A DNA stretch of 28,288 nucleotides from JBDSEG01 sp039920165 (GTDB taxonomy: Bacteria; Pseudomonadota; Gammaproteobacteria; Burkholderiales; Burkholderiaceae_C): assembly GCA_039920165.1 (NCBI GenBank), contig JBDSEG010000136.1, forward strand, positions 1 to 28,288. Direction: 5' to 3'. The first letter of the stretch is position 1; the number at the start of each line of letters is the position of its first letter. The notes beneath the pieces were generated by a model. That model saw only the letters and a program-made list of their open reading frames with translations, was not told where the DNA came from and made no database searches. This document shows, one piece after another, positions 8,250-19,530 of the stretch. A program made the position numbers and the translations under genes.

Positions 8250-9440
8250 TCAGTCGTGTTCCGCTTCGGGATCGGACGATTCGGGTCGGCCGAGCCGCTT
8301 CAGCCAGACAAACCCCAACGTCCCCGCCGTCAACGAAGCCAGCAGGACCATCATCTTCGAGGCATTGACGGTGGGCGCGCTGCCGGCAAATGCCAGATTG
8401 GCAATGAAGATCGACATCGTGAAGCCGATCCCTCCGAGCAGGCCGGCGCCAAGCACATGGCGCCAGTTCATCTCGTCGGGCAAGCGGCTGATGCCGAGTG
8501 CAACCGCGGCAAAGGTCATCAGCGCGACACCGATCGGCTTGCCGAACACGAGCCCGAGACCGATGCCCAGGCTGTTGGCATCGGCAAGCGCGTCCATCCA
8601 GTCCGGACCGAAAACAACGCCGGTATTGGCGAGGGCAAAGATCGGCAGGATCAGAAACGACACCGGCTTGTGCAGGTGGTGTTCGAGCCGATGCGAAGGC
8701 GATGACGCGTCGTCCCGACGCGCCGAAAAGGGAATCGCAAACGCGAGCAGCACGCCGGCGATCGTCGCGTGCACGCCCGACTTCAGCATCAGGAACCACA
8801 TCAGCGCGCCACCGACCAGGTAGGGCGCGAGCGCCATCACGCGCCCGAATCGATTCATGGCGACCAAGACAGCAAAGACGGCCAGCGCCGCCAGCAGGTA
8901 GGCGATCGAAAACTGCGCGGTATAGAAGATCGCGATCACGACGATTGCCACCAGGTCGTCGATTACCGCGACCGCGGTCACAAAGATCTTCAGCGCAGCC
9001 GGAACCCGACTGCCCAGCAGCGCCAGCACGCCGAGCGCGAAGGCGATATCGGTCGCCATCGGAATGCCGATCCCGGCCTGGGTCGGGGTTCCCGAATTGA
9101 GCGCAAAGTGAATCAGCGCCGGTACCGCAACCCCGCCGACCGCAGCAAATACCGGCAGCAGCGCACTGCGAAAGTCCGACAGCTCGCCGTTGTAGAGCTC
9201 GCGTTCGAGTTCGAGGCCGATGAGCAGAAAGAAGACGGCCATCAAGCCGTCGTTGATCCAGTGCTCGAGGCTCAACCCGGCGAGATCGACCTTCCACATA
9301 GCGAGGTAACCGGCGCCGATTGCGGAATTCGCCAGCGCCAGAGAAACCACCGTGCACACGATGAGAACGATGCCGCTCGCCTTCTCCGAATCAAAAAATT
9401 CGCCGAAGGATTTGGAAAGCTGGGTCTGCGCAGTGGGCAT
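8250..9440 (-). CDS. nhaA: Na+/H+ antiporter NhaA
   Basis: A 396-residue inner-membrane protein of the usual NhaA length with about twelve hydrophobic segments. The family signature residues are present: Asp131 in MATDIAFALG, matching E. coli Asp133, and the ion-binding pair Asp161-Asp162 in AVIDDLVAIVVIAIFY, matching Asp163-Asp164. A lysine in the GKPIGV segment corresponds to the conserved Lys300 region. NhaA exports sodium or lithium in exchange for protons and supports pH and salt homeostasis. The gene lies 70 bases downstream of the SDR gene on the same strand and converges on the SLOG-like gene, separated by only 18 bases. It appears intact. Co-transcription with the upstream genes is possible but not shown. 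Confidence 0.96.
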   Translation of the reverse strand: MPTAQTQLSKSFGEFFDSEKASGIVLIVCTVVSLALANSAIGAGYLAMWKVDLAGLSLEHWINDGLMAVFFLLIGLELERELYNGELSDFRSALLPVFAAVGGVAVPALIHFALNSGTPTQAGIGIPMATDIAFALGVLALLGSRVPAALKIFVTAVAVIDDLVAIVVIAIFYTAQFSIAYLLAALAVFAVLVAMNRFGRVMALAPYLVGGALMWFLMLKSGVHATIAGVLLAFAIPFSARRDDASSPSHRLEHHLHKPVSFLILPIFALANTGVVFGPDWMDALADANSLGIGLGLVFGKPIGVALMTFAAVALGISRLPDEMNWRHVLGAGLLGGIGFTMSIFIANLAFAGSAPTVNASKMMVLLASLTAGTLGFVWLKRLGRPESSDPEAEHD

Positions 9441-9510
9441 GGCCTGTTCCGTTGTCAGTGGATGCGTCGGATCGGCGCGACCCCAAGCTGGGCGCCGCGC
9501 CGCGCCGCGC

Positions 9511-10275
9511 TCAGCGCCCGCCGCTCACGTCGAGCACCGCGCCGGTCGTATAGCTCGCCGCGTCCGACAGCAGCCAGACGATCGCCTGCGCCACTTCCTC
9601 GGCGCTCCCGGCGCGCTGCATCGGCACCTGCGGTGCGACCTGGCGGGCGCGGTTGGGCAGGCCGCCCGAGGCATGGATCTCGGTCTCGATGATGCCGGGA
9701 CGCACCGCATTGACGCGGACGCCCTCCGACGCCACCTCCTTGGCCAGGCCGACCGTGAAGGTATCGATCGCGCCCTTGGCCGCCGCATAGTCGAGATACT
9801 GGCCGGGCGAGCCCAGGCGGGCCGCGGCCGACGACAGGTTGACGATCGCGCCGCCGGCGCCGCCGTGACGGGTCGACATGCGCTTGATCGCCTCGCGCGC
9901 GCAAAGCAGGCTGCCGATGACGTTGATGCCGAACATGCGCTGCAGCCGCGCCAGACTCATTTCGTCCAGGCGCGCGGGCATGTCGACCACGCCGGCGTTG
10001 TTGACAAGCGCGCGCAGCGGCGGCAGTTCGTGGTCCATCGTCTCGAACATGCGCAGCACGGCGGCCTCGTCGGCCACGTCGGCCTGGATCGCGAATGCCA
10101 GGCCGCCGCTGCCGCGGATGCGTTCGACGACCGCTTGCGCGGCGGCCGCATCTCGCGTGTAGTTCACGGCCACGGCGTAGCCCGCGCGCGCGCACAGCAG
10201 GCTGCACGCCGCGCCGATGCCGCGGCTGCCGCCGGTGACGAGGACGCTGCGCGCGCCGCCGTTGAATTCATTCAT
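9511..10275 (-). CDS. SDR-family NAD(P)-dependent oxidoreductase
   Basis: A 254-residue classical short-chain dehydrogenase/reductase. Cofactor motif TGGSRGIG is at residues 14-21, NNAG at 92-95, catalytic Ser149 in NLSS, and Tyr163/Lys167 in the YxxxK arrangement (YAAAK). The C-terminal half continues with the usual VRPGIIETEI segment. It resembles the FabG/glucose-1-dehydrogenase-like branch, but the substrate cannot be told from sequence. Asn39-Tyr40 and the following Arg after the second strand suggest a preference for NADP(H), which is inference. The start codon at 10275 overlaps the stop of the upstream FHA gene by eight bases, implying translational coupling with the protease/FHA genes. 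Confidence 0.94.
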   Translation of the reverse strand: MNEFNGGARSVLVTGGSRGIGAACSLLCARAGYAVAVNYTRDAAAAQAVVERIRGSGGLAFAIQADVADEAAVLRMFETMDHELPPLRALVNNAGVVDMPARLDEMSLARLQRMFGINVIGSLLCAREAIKRMSTRHGGAGGAIVNLSSAAARLGSPGQYLDYAAAKGAIDTFTVGLAKEVASEGVRVNAVRPGIIETEIHASGGLPNRARQVAPQVPMQRAGSAEEVAQAIVWLLSDAASYTTGAVLDVSGGR

Positions 10276-11338
10276 CGTCTTCTCCCCGGTTCGGGCCGCC
10301 CAGTCCGGGCAGGCCCATTTCGCCGCGCGCCGGCTCTTTCGCCTTGCGGTCGATCAACGCCTGCAACGGGGCCATGCCGTTCACGAACGTATCGACCGGC
10401 ACCGGCTGCGCCAATCGCAGCGCGGGTGGAAACAGATGGCTCATATACAGCTCTTCGCCCAGGCGATCGGTGCGCTGCAGGTTGAACCACAGCGTGAGCC
10501 CGATGCCGACCAGCGTGGCAGTGACCGCGGCCCAGCGCACCCCGCGCGGCCGGGCCGGCTCGACCGCGAGCAGGTGGTAATAGAACGCCGTCCCGGCGAC
10601 CGCCAGGGTCGCAACGAAGGCAAAGTCGGTGATCCACGGCCAGTCGAAGGCAAAGGCCAGGAGCGCCGGCACGACGCCCAGCGCGAGCCAGGCGATGCTC
10701 GCAATGAGAAAGACGCGCAGGTGCCAGCCGAAGTGGCCCTGACGTGTGAAGGTCTTGGACAGCAGCGCCCACAGTCCGCACCAGACCGCCGCGCCGAGGA
10801 TGCCCGAGAGCAGCGTCGTGGCGAGCGCGCGCCCGAGGCCGTCGGGGTCGCTGTCGAGCCAGGCGCTGAAGAGGAGACCGGCGGCGAGGACGAGCGCGAG
10901 GACGAGCGAGATGACGGTCCGCGGCGCCCCGGTCGTCGCCGCCGACAGCGGCAGTTCGGGGGCCAGCGGATGGTCGGCCAGGCGCAGGCGCAGGCGTGTC
11001 CGCCCGGCGGTCAGTTCGATCGGCGCCGAGCCGGCTGCGATGCGCCGGTGCTCGCCGCCCACCACCCGCTGCCCGCCGATCACCATGCCGTTCACCGTCG
11101 CGCCGACAACGAATCGGACGCCCCCGGCATCGGCCGCGATGCGCAGCAGGTGCGCCGCGACGTGCGGATCGGCCAGCACGACGTCGTTGTCGAGCGCACG
11201 GCCGACGCGCAGCGGCCAAGCCTCGACGAGGCAGGTGGCGCGGACCTGGCCGTCGCGATCCAGCACTTCGAGCAGGCCGAGCGGCGCCAGCGGCGCCTGC
11301 TCGATGGCGGGCAGCGCCTCGTCGCTCAGCGCTTCCAT
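10268..11338 (-). CDS. FHA-domain integral membrane protein
   Basis: A 356-residue protein read from the ATG at 11338; the frame remains open upstream, but that part lies inside the preceding gene. Residues about 20-120 form a forkhead-associated domain: PLRVGRALDNDVVLADPHVAAH carries the Gly-Arg and the His of the phosphothreonine-binding loops, followed by NGMVIGG. The serine usually found just before the conserved histidine region is alanine here, so phosphopeptide binding may be weakened or changed. Residues about 139-290 contain about five hydrophobic membrane segments, and the tail is short and hydrophilic. It overlaps the upstream trypsin-like gene by 13 bases and the downstream SDR gene by 8 bases. 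Likely an inner-membrane partner of the exported protease; function unknown. Confidence 0.85.
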   Translation of the reverse strand: MEALSDEALPAIEQAPLAPLGLLEVLDRDGQVRATCLVEAWPLRVGRALDNDVVLADPHVAAHLLRIAADAGGVRFVVGATVNGMVIGGQRVVGGEHRRIAAGSAPIELTAGRTRLRLRLADHPLAPELPLSAATTGAPRTVISLVLALVLAAGLLFSAWLDSDPDGLGRALATTLLSGILGAAVWCGLWALLSKTFTRQGHFGWHLRVFLIASIAWLALGVVPALLAFAFDWPWITDFAFVATLAVAGTAFYYHLLAVEPARPRGVRWAAVTATLVGIGLTLWFNLQRTDRLGEELYMSHLFPPALRLAQPVPVDTFVNGMAPLQALIDRKAKEPARGEMGLPGLGGPNRGEDDE

Positions 11339-12690
11339 GCGTAGGCCTCGAGATAGTGCCGGGCGAGCTTCATCGCATTCGGATAGCTCACGCCCTGCAC
11401 GTCGAAGCGGCCCTGCACGCCCGCGCTCGGCTGGTCGAGCGTAGCGACCAGCACCGAGACGTCGTAAAGCTGCGCCAGCTTCTTGTAGGCCCGCACGCAA
11501 ACCACCGCGCGCAGCGGCAACCCTTCGCGGTTGACATAGCCCTCGTGGCACTGCGGCTTGGTCTGGTGCTCGGCGCGCAGCCGCACGAACGACTCGTTGC
11601 GAAAGGCGGCCGAATGGCGCGCCGCGAAGCGCAGCGGGCCGATCTTGCCGGCGTCGTAGCTTTCGTGGCGCACCGACATCGCGCCGGTCGTGTAGTCGCC
11701 GACGAAGATGCGCGTATCCATCACGCAGTCGGATCGCTCGAGGTCCATGCCGCCAGTCTTCGACGGCTCGCTGCTACCCCAGCAACGCATGAAGAGATCG
11801 CTCGGCACCGGCACCCGGTAGCGCGGGTGCGCGGCGCTTTTCCAGCCCTGCTCGATGAAGCGCTCGGTCAGCGACGCCTGGTGCTGCATCAGCTGCTCGG
11901 AGACGATCGAATAGGCCGGCCCGGCCAGTGGCGCGGCGTCGCGGGCGCGTTCGAGCAGCGCCTTCGCGAAGGCGGCCGGGACCAGAAAGCTGACCTGCTC
12001 CCCGTCGACCCGGCGCGCGACGTTGATGCCGATCACACGCCCTTCCTGGTCGAGCGCCGGACCGCCGCTCATGCCGCCCGACAACGCGCCACCAAAGAAG
12101 ATCTGCGGATAGAAGCTGCGCCGCACCATGCCGTTGTAGTTGCCTTCGGTCACCGCGAAGCCGACGTCGAGCGGGTTGCCGAGCGAATAGATGCGCTCGC
12201 CCTGCGCCAGCGACTGCGCCTCGGGGCGGAAAGTCAGCGCCTCGAAGCGGCGCGGCTCAGCATCGGCCGCCTTGAGCAATGCGAGGTCGTGCAACACGTC
12301 GATCTGCAGGATGCGCAGCGGCGCCTCGCGGCCGTCGGCCGTCACGTAGACGAGATCGTGGCGCTCGGGCTTGAGCGCGGCCTCACTCACCACGTGGAAG
12401 TTGGTGACGATGTGGCCTTGCTCGGAGACGAAGAAACCCGAGCCGACCGAGGTCTGGCTGGCCTGGCCCTTGAGCACGGTGCGGATCTGCAAGAGCTGCG
12501 ATCGAGCCTGCTCGTAGACCTTGCGTGCCGAGAGCGAGACCGGTGCACTCGGCACTGCGGCGGCGCCCGCTTCGGCGCCCGTCGGCGCGGACGCGGCGGG
12601 CCGCGGCACCGGCGCCGAAGGCGCTGTCTGCGCGCCCGCCGCGCCCGCCAGCCCCAGCGCCGCGAGCGCCACCCACCGGTGCATCTTCAT
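11326..12690 (-). CDS. Exported trypsin-like (S1/HtrA-like) serine protease
   Basis: A 454-residue protein from the ATG at 12690, chosen because a clean signal peptide begins there (basic MKMHR, hydrophobic core, AGA cleavage site near residue 20). The frame is open a further 25 codons upstream but without signal-peptide character. An Ala/Pro-rich linker (about 21-52) precedes a chymotrypsin-fold protease: His99 in TNFHVV, Asp135 in DVLHDLALL and Ser208 in GGMSGGPAL form the triad. No PDZ domain is recognised; the last 200 residues are unassigned and contain several cysteines. It should act in the periplasm or outside. It is the first gene of a tight minus-strand group with the FHA membrane protein and an SDR enzyme, and is divergent from the lipase-like gene with 126 bases between them. 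Confidence 0.9.
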   Translation of the reverse strand: MKMHRWVALAALGLAGAAGAQTAPSAPVPRPAASAPTGAEAGAAAVPSAPVSLSARKVYEQARSQLLQIRTVLKGQASQTSVGSGFFVSEQGHIVTNFHVVSEAALKPERHDLVYVTADGREAPLRILQIDVLHDLALLKAADAEPRRFEALTFRPEAQSLAQGERIYSLGNPLDVGFAVTEGNYNGMVRRSFYPQIFFGGALSGGMSGGPALDQEGRVIGINVARRVDGEQVSFLVPAAFAKALLERARDAAPLAGPAYSIVSEQLMQHQASLTERFIEQGWKSAAHPRYRVPVPSDLFMRCWGSSEPSKTGGMDLERSDCVMDTRIFVGDYTTGAMSVRHESYDAGKIGPLRFAARHSAAFRNESFVRLRAEHQTKPQCHEGYVNREGLPLRAVVCVRAYKKLAQLYDVSVLVATLDQPSAGVQGRFDVQGVSYPNAMKLARHYLEAYAWKR

Positions 12691-12804
12691 CGGCGCGGAT
12701 TCTACGGTCGGGCTATCCCAGCCCTTGGCTCGCGGGGCTACCGCGCGAACGGGGGGAGCGCCCACGGCGCAGCGGCGCTATGTTGAGACGGACGGGTTGC
12801 GAGC

Positions 12805-12811
12805 AGGGAGG
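12805..12811 (+). promoter_or_regulatory. Ribosome binding site deciding the GTG start of the lipase-like gene
   Basis: AGGGAGG lies five bases before the GTG at 12817 and directly before a signal-peptide-like N-terminus, which supports that non-ATG start. Confidence 0.7.
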
Positions 12812-12816
12812 CCGGG

Positions 12817-14025
12817 GTGTCGAAGCAGTGGCGGTCGGGCCGGTGGGCCTCGCTCGTGGTGCTCGCTGCTATCTGCACCGGCAGCGCGGTGCCTCAGCCC
12901 CAGCGCGGGTTGAATGCCGCATCCGCCACGACACGCGCGACGGTCGCCGCCGAGCTGCACCCCGCAACCGGCCACCTGGTCGGCGCGAGCTTCCTCAACC
13001 GCATCTCCGCCGAGGAGATCGCGCAGGCCATCGACGACGCCGGCACGCGCGCACCTGCCGCGAGGCCGGTCTACGCGGTAGACAACCACCGCCTCACCTA
13101 CCGCACGCTCGACGGCAGCGGGCGGCCGGTCACCGCGTCGGGCCTGGTCAGCATCCCGGTCAAGGCGGCGGGCGCCCCGAGTCCGGTGCTCGGCTATCAG
13201 CACGGCACCCTCTTCAAGAATGCGCAGGCGCCGAGCAACCATGCGGTGGCGGCCGAACCCGCGGTGGTGATGGCGGCACTCGGCTATATCGTTGTCGCGG
13301 CCGATTACGTCGGCTACGGCGAATCGGCCGGCGCTCCGCATCCCTATCTGATGGCGGCGCCGTCGGCCGCCGCGGTGCTGGACTTGCTGACCGCGGCGCG
13401 CACCTGGCAGCGCGAGCGCGGCATCGCCGACAACGGCCAGCTCTTCCTCGCCGGCTATTCCGAAGGCGGCTACGTCACGCTGGCCGCGCACCGCGCGATG
13501 CAGGCCGGCAACAGCCCGCACCTGCGCAGCTTGGTTGCGTCAGTGGCCGGCGCCGGCCCCTACCACCTCGACATCACGATGGATGCGCTACTGCGCGGCG
13601 TGCGCGACCAGCACCCGCTGATCGGCGCGCTGTTCGACCCGGCGATCGTCAAGGCGCTCGGCGGCACGCTGCGACGCGAACTGCGCCGGTTGCTGGTGCG
13701 CCGAATGGTGCCGAAGGACGCCGACGTGGTGCTGCAGACGAGCTTCATAGACAACCACCTGTCGGGCGACCGCGAAGCCAATACGCGCCTGAGCAACGTC
13801 GACGACTGGACGCCTGCCGCACCGGTCAGCCTGTTCCACGGCCCCGACGACCGCACCGTGCCGCATGCGAGCGCGCTGCACACCGTGCAGGCCATGCGCT
13901 CGCGCGGCGCGCAGGGCGTGAGCTTGACGAGTTGCAACGCGTCGCCGTCGAGCCACCGCAACTGCGTCGCGCCTTACTGGGACTTCATGCTGACAACGCT
14001 GGCGAGGCTGGCGCGCGATCGGTAG
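12817..14025 (+). CDS. Exported alpha/beta hydrolase, secretory lipase-like
   Basis: A 402-residue protein starting at GTG 12817. The N-terminus carries a signal peptide (hydrophobic WASLVVLAAICTGSA, about residues 10-24). The hydrolase core shows a YQHGT oxyanion motif (about 128-131), DYVGYGES, the nucleophile Ser215 in AGYSEGG, a likely acid Asp344/Asp345 in HGPDDRTVP and a likely His380 in SSHRNC. Two cysteines flanking this histidine (Cys373 and Cys383) could form a disulfide, as expected for an exported enzyme. The layout resembles secretory lipases and related esterases acting on lipids or acyl esters outside the cytoplasm; the substrate is unknown. Its last 41 bases overlap the end of the haloperoxidase pseudogene on the opposite strand. 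Confidence 0.9.
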   Translation: MSKQWRSGRWASLVVLAAICTGSAVPQPQRGLNAASATTRATVAAELHPATGHLVGASFLNRISAEEIAQAIDDAGTRAPAARPVYAVDNHRLTYRTLDGSGRPVTASGLVSIPVKAAGAPSPVLGYQHGTLFKNAQAPSNHAVAAEPAVVMAALGYIVVAADYVGYGESAGAPHPYLMAAPSAAAVLDLLTAARTWQRERGIADNGQLFLAGYSEGGYVTLAAHRAMQAGNSPHLRSLVASVAGAGPYHLDITMDALLRGVRDQHPLIGALFDPAIVKALGGTLRRELRRLLVRRMVPKDADVVLQTSFIDNHLSGDREANTRLSNVDDWTPAAPVSLFHGPDDRTVPHASALHTVQAMRSRGAQGVSLTSCNASPSSHRNCVAPYWDFMLTTLARLARDR

Positions 14026-15221
14026 CGCGGCGCGTCACACTGTTCGGTTGCCGGACGGCACTGGCGAGCCGAGGCCCCGCCGACCGAGGCTCCGAAGCCA
14101 ATGTGCCGGAGGACTGTTTGGCCCGGAAGTACCTCTCCAGAGCCCAGGTTGCGACCTGGCGGCCCAGGTCGGCGCCCGCGTCGACCGAGCGACGGTAGTG
14201 CAGGCCGCCCCGTGGGCGGCCGGGTACTCGGGAAGGTTGGGCGTGGCAAGCAGGGGCTTCCATGCGCTGTCGCCAGCAGTGGAACTGTGGCGTTCGATGC
14301 TGCCACGCAGGATCGCGAATTGCGGGCGCCAGAACGCGTAGTGGTACTTGGCGTCGAAGCACGCGATCAAGGCGTCCGCGCCGACCATGTTGCCCATGGC
14401 GAACAGGCGCGCGGCGCCCATCGCGTCGAGCTGCCGGTCGGCGACCATTTGACGGAAAGCGCCGTTGAACTGCAACACCGAATTGGTGGACCAGAATATT
14501 GCCGTCTCGGTTTGCGCGTCGGTGCGCGCGCTGGCCGCGGCGCCTCCCAGGCGCTGGACCTCGAGGTAGTCGGCGGCCCAGACGCGACTGGCCATCCGGC
14601 GGCGAAGCGGGACGAAACTGATCGGGTCGCTGGAGCATGAAGGGCCGCAATCGCGCGACCCACGGCGTCTGCGGCGTCGTGCCCGCGGGTGGCTGCCAGG
14701 CACCCACCGCGGCGGGGGTAGTCGTGTAGCCTACATCGGCCTCCAGCCCGTCGCCCCGACGCAGGGCTGAAGGCTTTCTGCCGCCGCCCGGCCGATCGCA
14801 CGTCCGGCCTCCTTGACAGCGTTGTACGGCAGCGCCGCCAGCGCACGTGTCAAGTCGACCTCCAGCGCCTGTCGCTGGTCGGGGAAGTAGTGGGCCTGCA
14901 CGCCTTGGGCGGCGCTGGCCACCGCCGCGTCCACCGAGGCGCCAGGTTGGCGCTCGGCGCGCGGCGCGTAGGTTCGATAGCCGCCCATGACCGCGTCCAC
15001 CGCGTCGTACACGGCGGCCTGGGCCATGGCGATGTAGATCATCGATCGGGTCTGGTACTGCTTGGCGACCGAGACCGTCACGCGTTGCGCCACCGCGTTC
15101 CAGTCGAGGACCGACGCCGGACCGGCGGCGACGCGGGGCGACGCGGGTGGCGTGCTCGTGCAGGCCGCGGTGATGAATGTCGCGACGATGGCGATTCCGA
15201 CGAATTTGCGACGGGGGACAT
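13985..15221 (-). pseudogene. Vanadium-dependent haloperoxidase-like (PAP2 superfamily) lipoprotein, broken
   Basis: The product is recognisable only by changing frame. An N-terminal part (about 15210-14760) has a lipoprotein-like leader (FVGIAIVATFITAAC) and the family's N-terminal helices (DWNAVAQRVTVSVAKQY). Frame two (about 14755-14590) carries DGLEADVGYTTTPAAVGAWQPP and RPFMLQRPDQFRP. Frame three (about 14585-14220) carries AADYLEVQRLG, the vanadate-site segment AKYHYAFWRP and PNLPEYPAAHG. It then returns to frame two for GGLHYRRSVDAGADLG. Compared with the intact paralogue at 20619-21920, roughly 50 codons are missing between PAAHG and GGLHY, and the lost part ends in a GC-rich stretch. 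The ribosome binding site AGGAG at 15228-15232 points to an ATG at 15219-15221 whose frame is off by one base in a five-base C run. At least four breaks make a functional enzyme very unlikely. Confidence 0.9.
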
Positions 15222-15227
15222 GAGGGG

Positions 15228-15232
15228 CTCCT
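15228..15232 (-). promoter_or_regulatory. Ribosome binding site preserved before the broken haloperoxidase gene
   Basis: On the minus strand, AGGAG lies six bases before the ATG at 15221-15219. The following frame is wrong by one base for the lipoprotein leader, so the site marks the ancestral start and exposes the frameshift in the C run at 15213-15217. Confidence 0.6.
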
Positions 15233-15238
15233 TCCGGT

Positions 15239-15481
15239 TCAGCCGCGCGACCCTGAAGTGATCTTGCGCAGGGCAAGTCCACCCGCTGACGGCGCGGTCA
15301 GGACCGCTGCCCGAGCCATCGCTGTCGCTTCGCTGCGCATTTCGAACATGCTCAACATGCCGCCGAGCAGCGCGCTGCTCACAAGGACGGCGGAGAGCGC
15401 CATCACGGTCTTCTCGGCGAACGTGGGTTGCGGACAGCCCGGCCGCACGGGCTGATTCGTGGAAAGGGACTCGATGGACAT
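15239..15481 (-). CDS. Small membrane protein of unknown function
   Basis: An 80-residue protein with a GGAG ribosome binding site about seven bases before its ATG at 15481. A hydrophilic N-terminus (about 24 residues) is followed by one hydrophobic segment (VMALSAVLVSSALLGGML, about residues 26-43) and a basic, alanine-rich tail. One transmembrane helix or an uncleaved signal anchor is likely. It ends 17 bases before the start of the haloperoxidase pseudogene on the same strand, so the two may once have formed a unit. No family is recognised. Its reality rests on the ribosome binding site, the clear membrane segment and the lack of any competing gene here; it could still be spurious. Confidence 0.55.
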   Translation of the reverse strand: MSIESLSTNQPVRPGCPQPTFAEKTVMALSAVLVSSALLGGMLSMFEMRSEATAMARAAVLTAPSAGGLALRKITSGSRG

Positions 15482-15696
15482 GGCGTGCTCCGTCAGCTTG
15501 TTCGCGAGGGCTCAGGGTGTCGGATCGAACTCCGCACCTGCCTTCCCTTGATCGGACGCGCATTCCACGCCAAACCGGACATCACCGATCAAACAAGCTT
15601 GCGCTGGATCCGCACCCCAAAACCTGACCGAGCGCGGACCTTCTCAGGGCCTTCTCAATTCGTTTGGTTTGTGCCCCAATCGGCACGAGGCCATCC

Positions 15697-15703
15697 AGAG
15701 GAG
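15697..15703 (+). promoter_or_regulatory. Ribosome binding site of the sigma factor gene
   Basis: AGAGGAG nine bases before the ATG at 15713. It selects this start although the frame is open for nearly 300 bases upstream, where the translation has no sigma-factor character. Confidence 0.65.
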
Positions 15704-15712
15704 TCGCGCTGC

Positions 15713-16267
15713 ATGAGCAGCCTTACGGAATTGATCCAGAAGGTCGCTGACGGTGACCTCGCGGCGCGCGACGAGTTGTTCACGGCCGCCTACTCCGAGC
15801 TGCGCAAGCTCGCACGCTCACGACTGCGCGATGGCGGGCGCAACACCTTTCTCGAGACGACGGCCCTGGTGCACGAGTCGTATTTGCGCTTCCTGAAGGC
15901 CGGCGAGTTGAGGATCGAAGACCGCAGGGCGTTCTTCGGCTACGCGTCCAAGGTCATGCGCTCGGTCATCATCGATTCGGTGCGCGAGCGCCAAGCGCAG
16001 CGTCGGGGCGGCGGCCTGACCGAGCTGACATTGAACACCCAGGTCTCGGCCGAGCTGCCGAGCGGCGAGGCCGAGGTTCTGCATGTCCACGAAGCCCTGC
16101 TCGCACTCGAACAGGCCGAGCCTCGCTTGGCACAGGTCGTCGAAATGCGTTACTTCGGTGGCTACTCCGAACTCGAGATTGCCGAGGCTCTGGGAGTGAC
16201 CGAGCGAACGGTGCGGCGCGACTGGGACAAGGCTCGACTGCTGTTGATGAGCGCACTGAAAACGTAG
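15713..16267 (+). CDS. ECF-type RNA polymerase sigma factor (Sig-70_X6-like)
   Basis: A 184-residue sigma-70 family protein with region 2 (about residues 5-95) and region 4 (about 125-180) only. Region 2 contains the pattern SELRKLARSRL followed by TTALVHESYLRF, then FFGYASKVMRSVIIDSVRER and a basic RRGGG. This matches the sigma subfamily often called Sig-70_X6, typically encoded beside Ser/Thr protein kinases. Region 4 shows MRYFGGYSELEIAEALGVTERTVRRDW, a helix-turn-helix for the -35 element. The usual acidic residues of region 2.2 are largely replaced (TALVHES), as in sigma groups thought to need activation by phosphorylation. The kinase gene starts 65 bases downstream (or 5, if the GTG is used). 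No anti-sigma gene is next to it. Confidence 0.93.
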   Translation: MSSLTELIQKVADGDLAARDELFTAAYSELRKLARSRLRDGGRNTFLETTALVHESYLRFLKAGELRIEDRRAFFGYASKVMRSVIIDSVRERQAQRRGGGLTELTLNTQVSAELPSGEAEVLHVHEALLALEQAEPRLAQVVEMRYFGGYSELEIAEALGVTERTVRRDWDKARLLLMSALKT

Positions 16268-16332
16268 CGCCCGTGTCCGGTTCGGGTGCGGGAATTCGTC
16301 TGTACCCGCAAAGCCACGACCGAGTCCGCACC

Positions 16333-19341
<3,009 letters not shown>

Positions 19342-19530
19342 CGGGCTTCAAGGTCTGCAAGATCGAGCGTTGCAGGATCCAGCACCAAGTCGAGCCGGTT
19401 GAAGCGCCCCCCGCCAGCGCCCACAAGCTCTGGAACTCGAGCGCACCGCACCAGCTCCAGCAACCGCACGCGGCGCCACCGGCGCTACAGTGCCGCCTGT
19501 TCCTCGTCGACCGCTCTGCCGGAGTACGCC

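Noticed and set aside
8116..9357. A 413-codon frame on the same strand as nhaA but offset
   Set aside because: The nhaA frame contains the ion-binding aspartates and membrane helices; this offset frame is Arg/Gly-rich noise.
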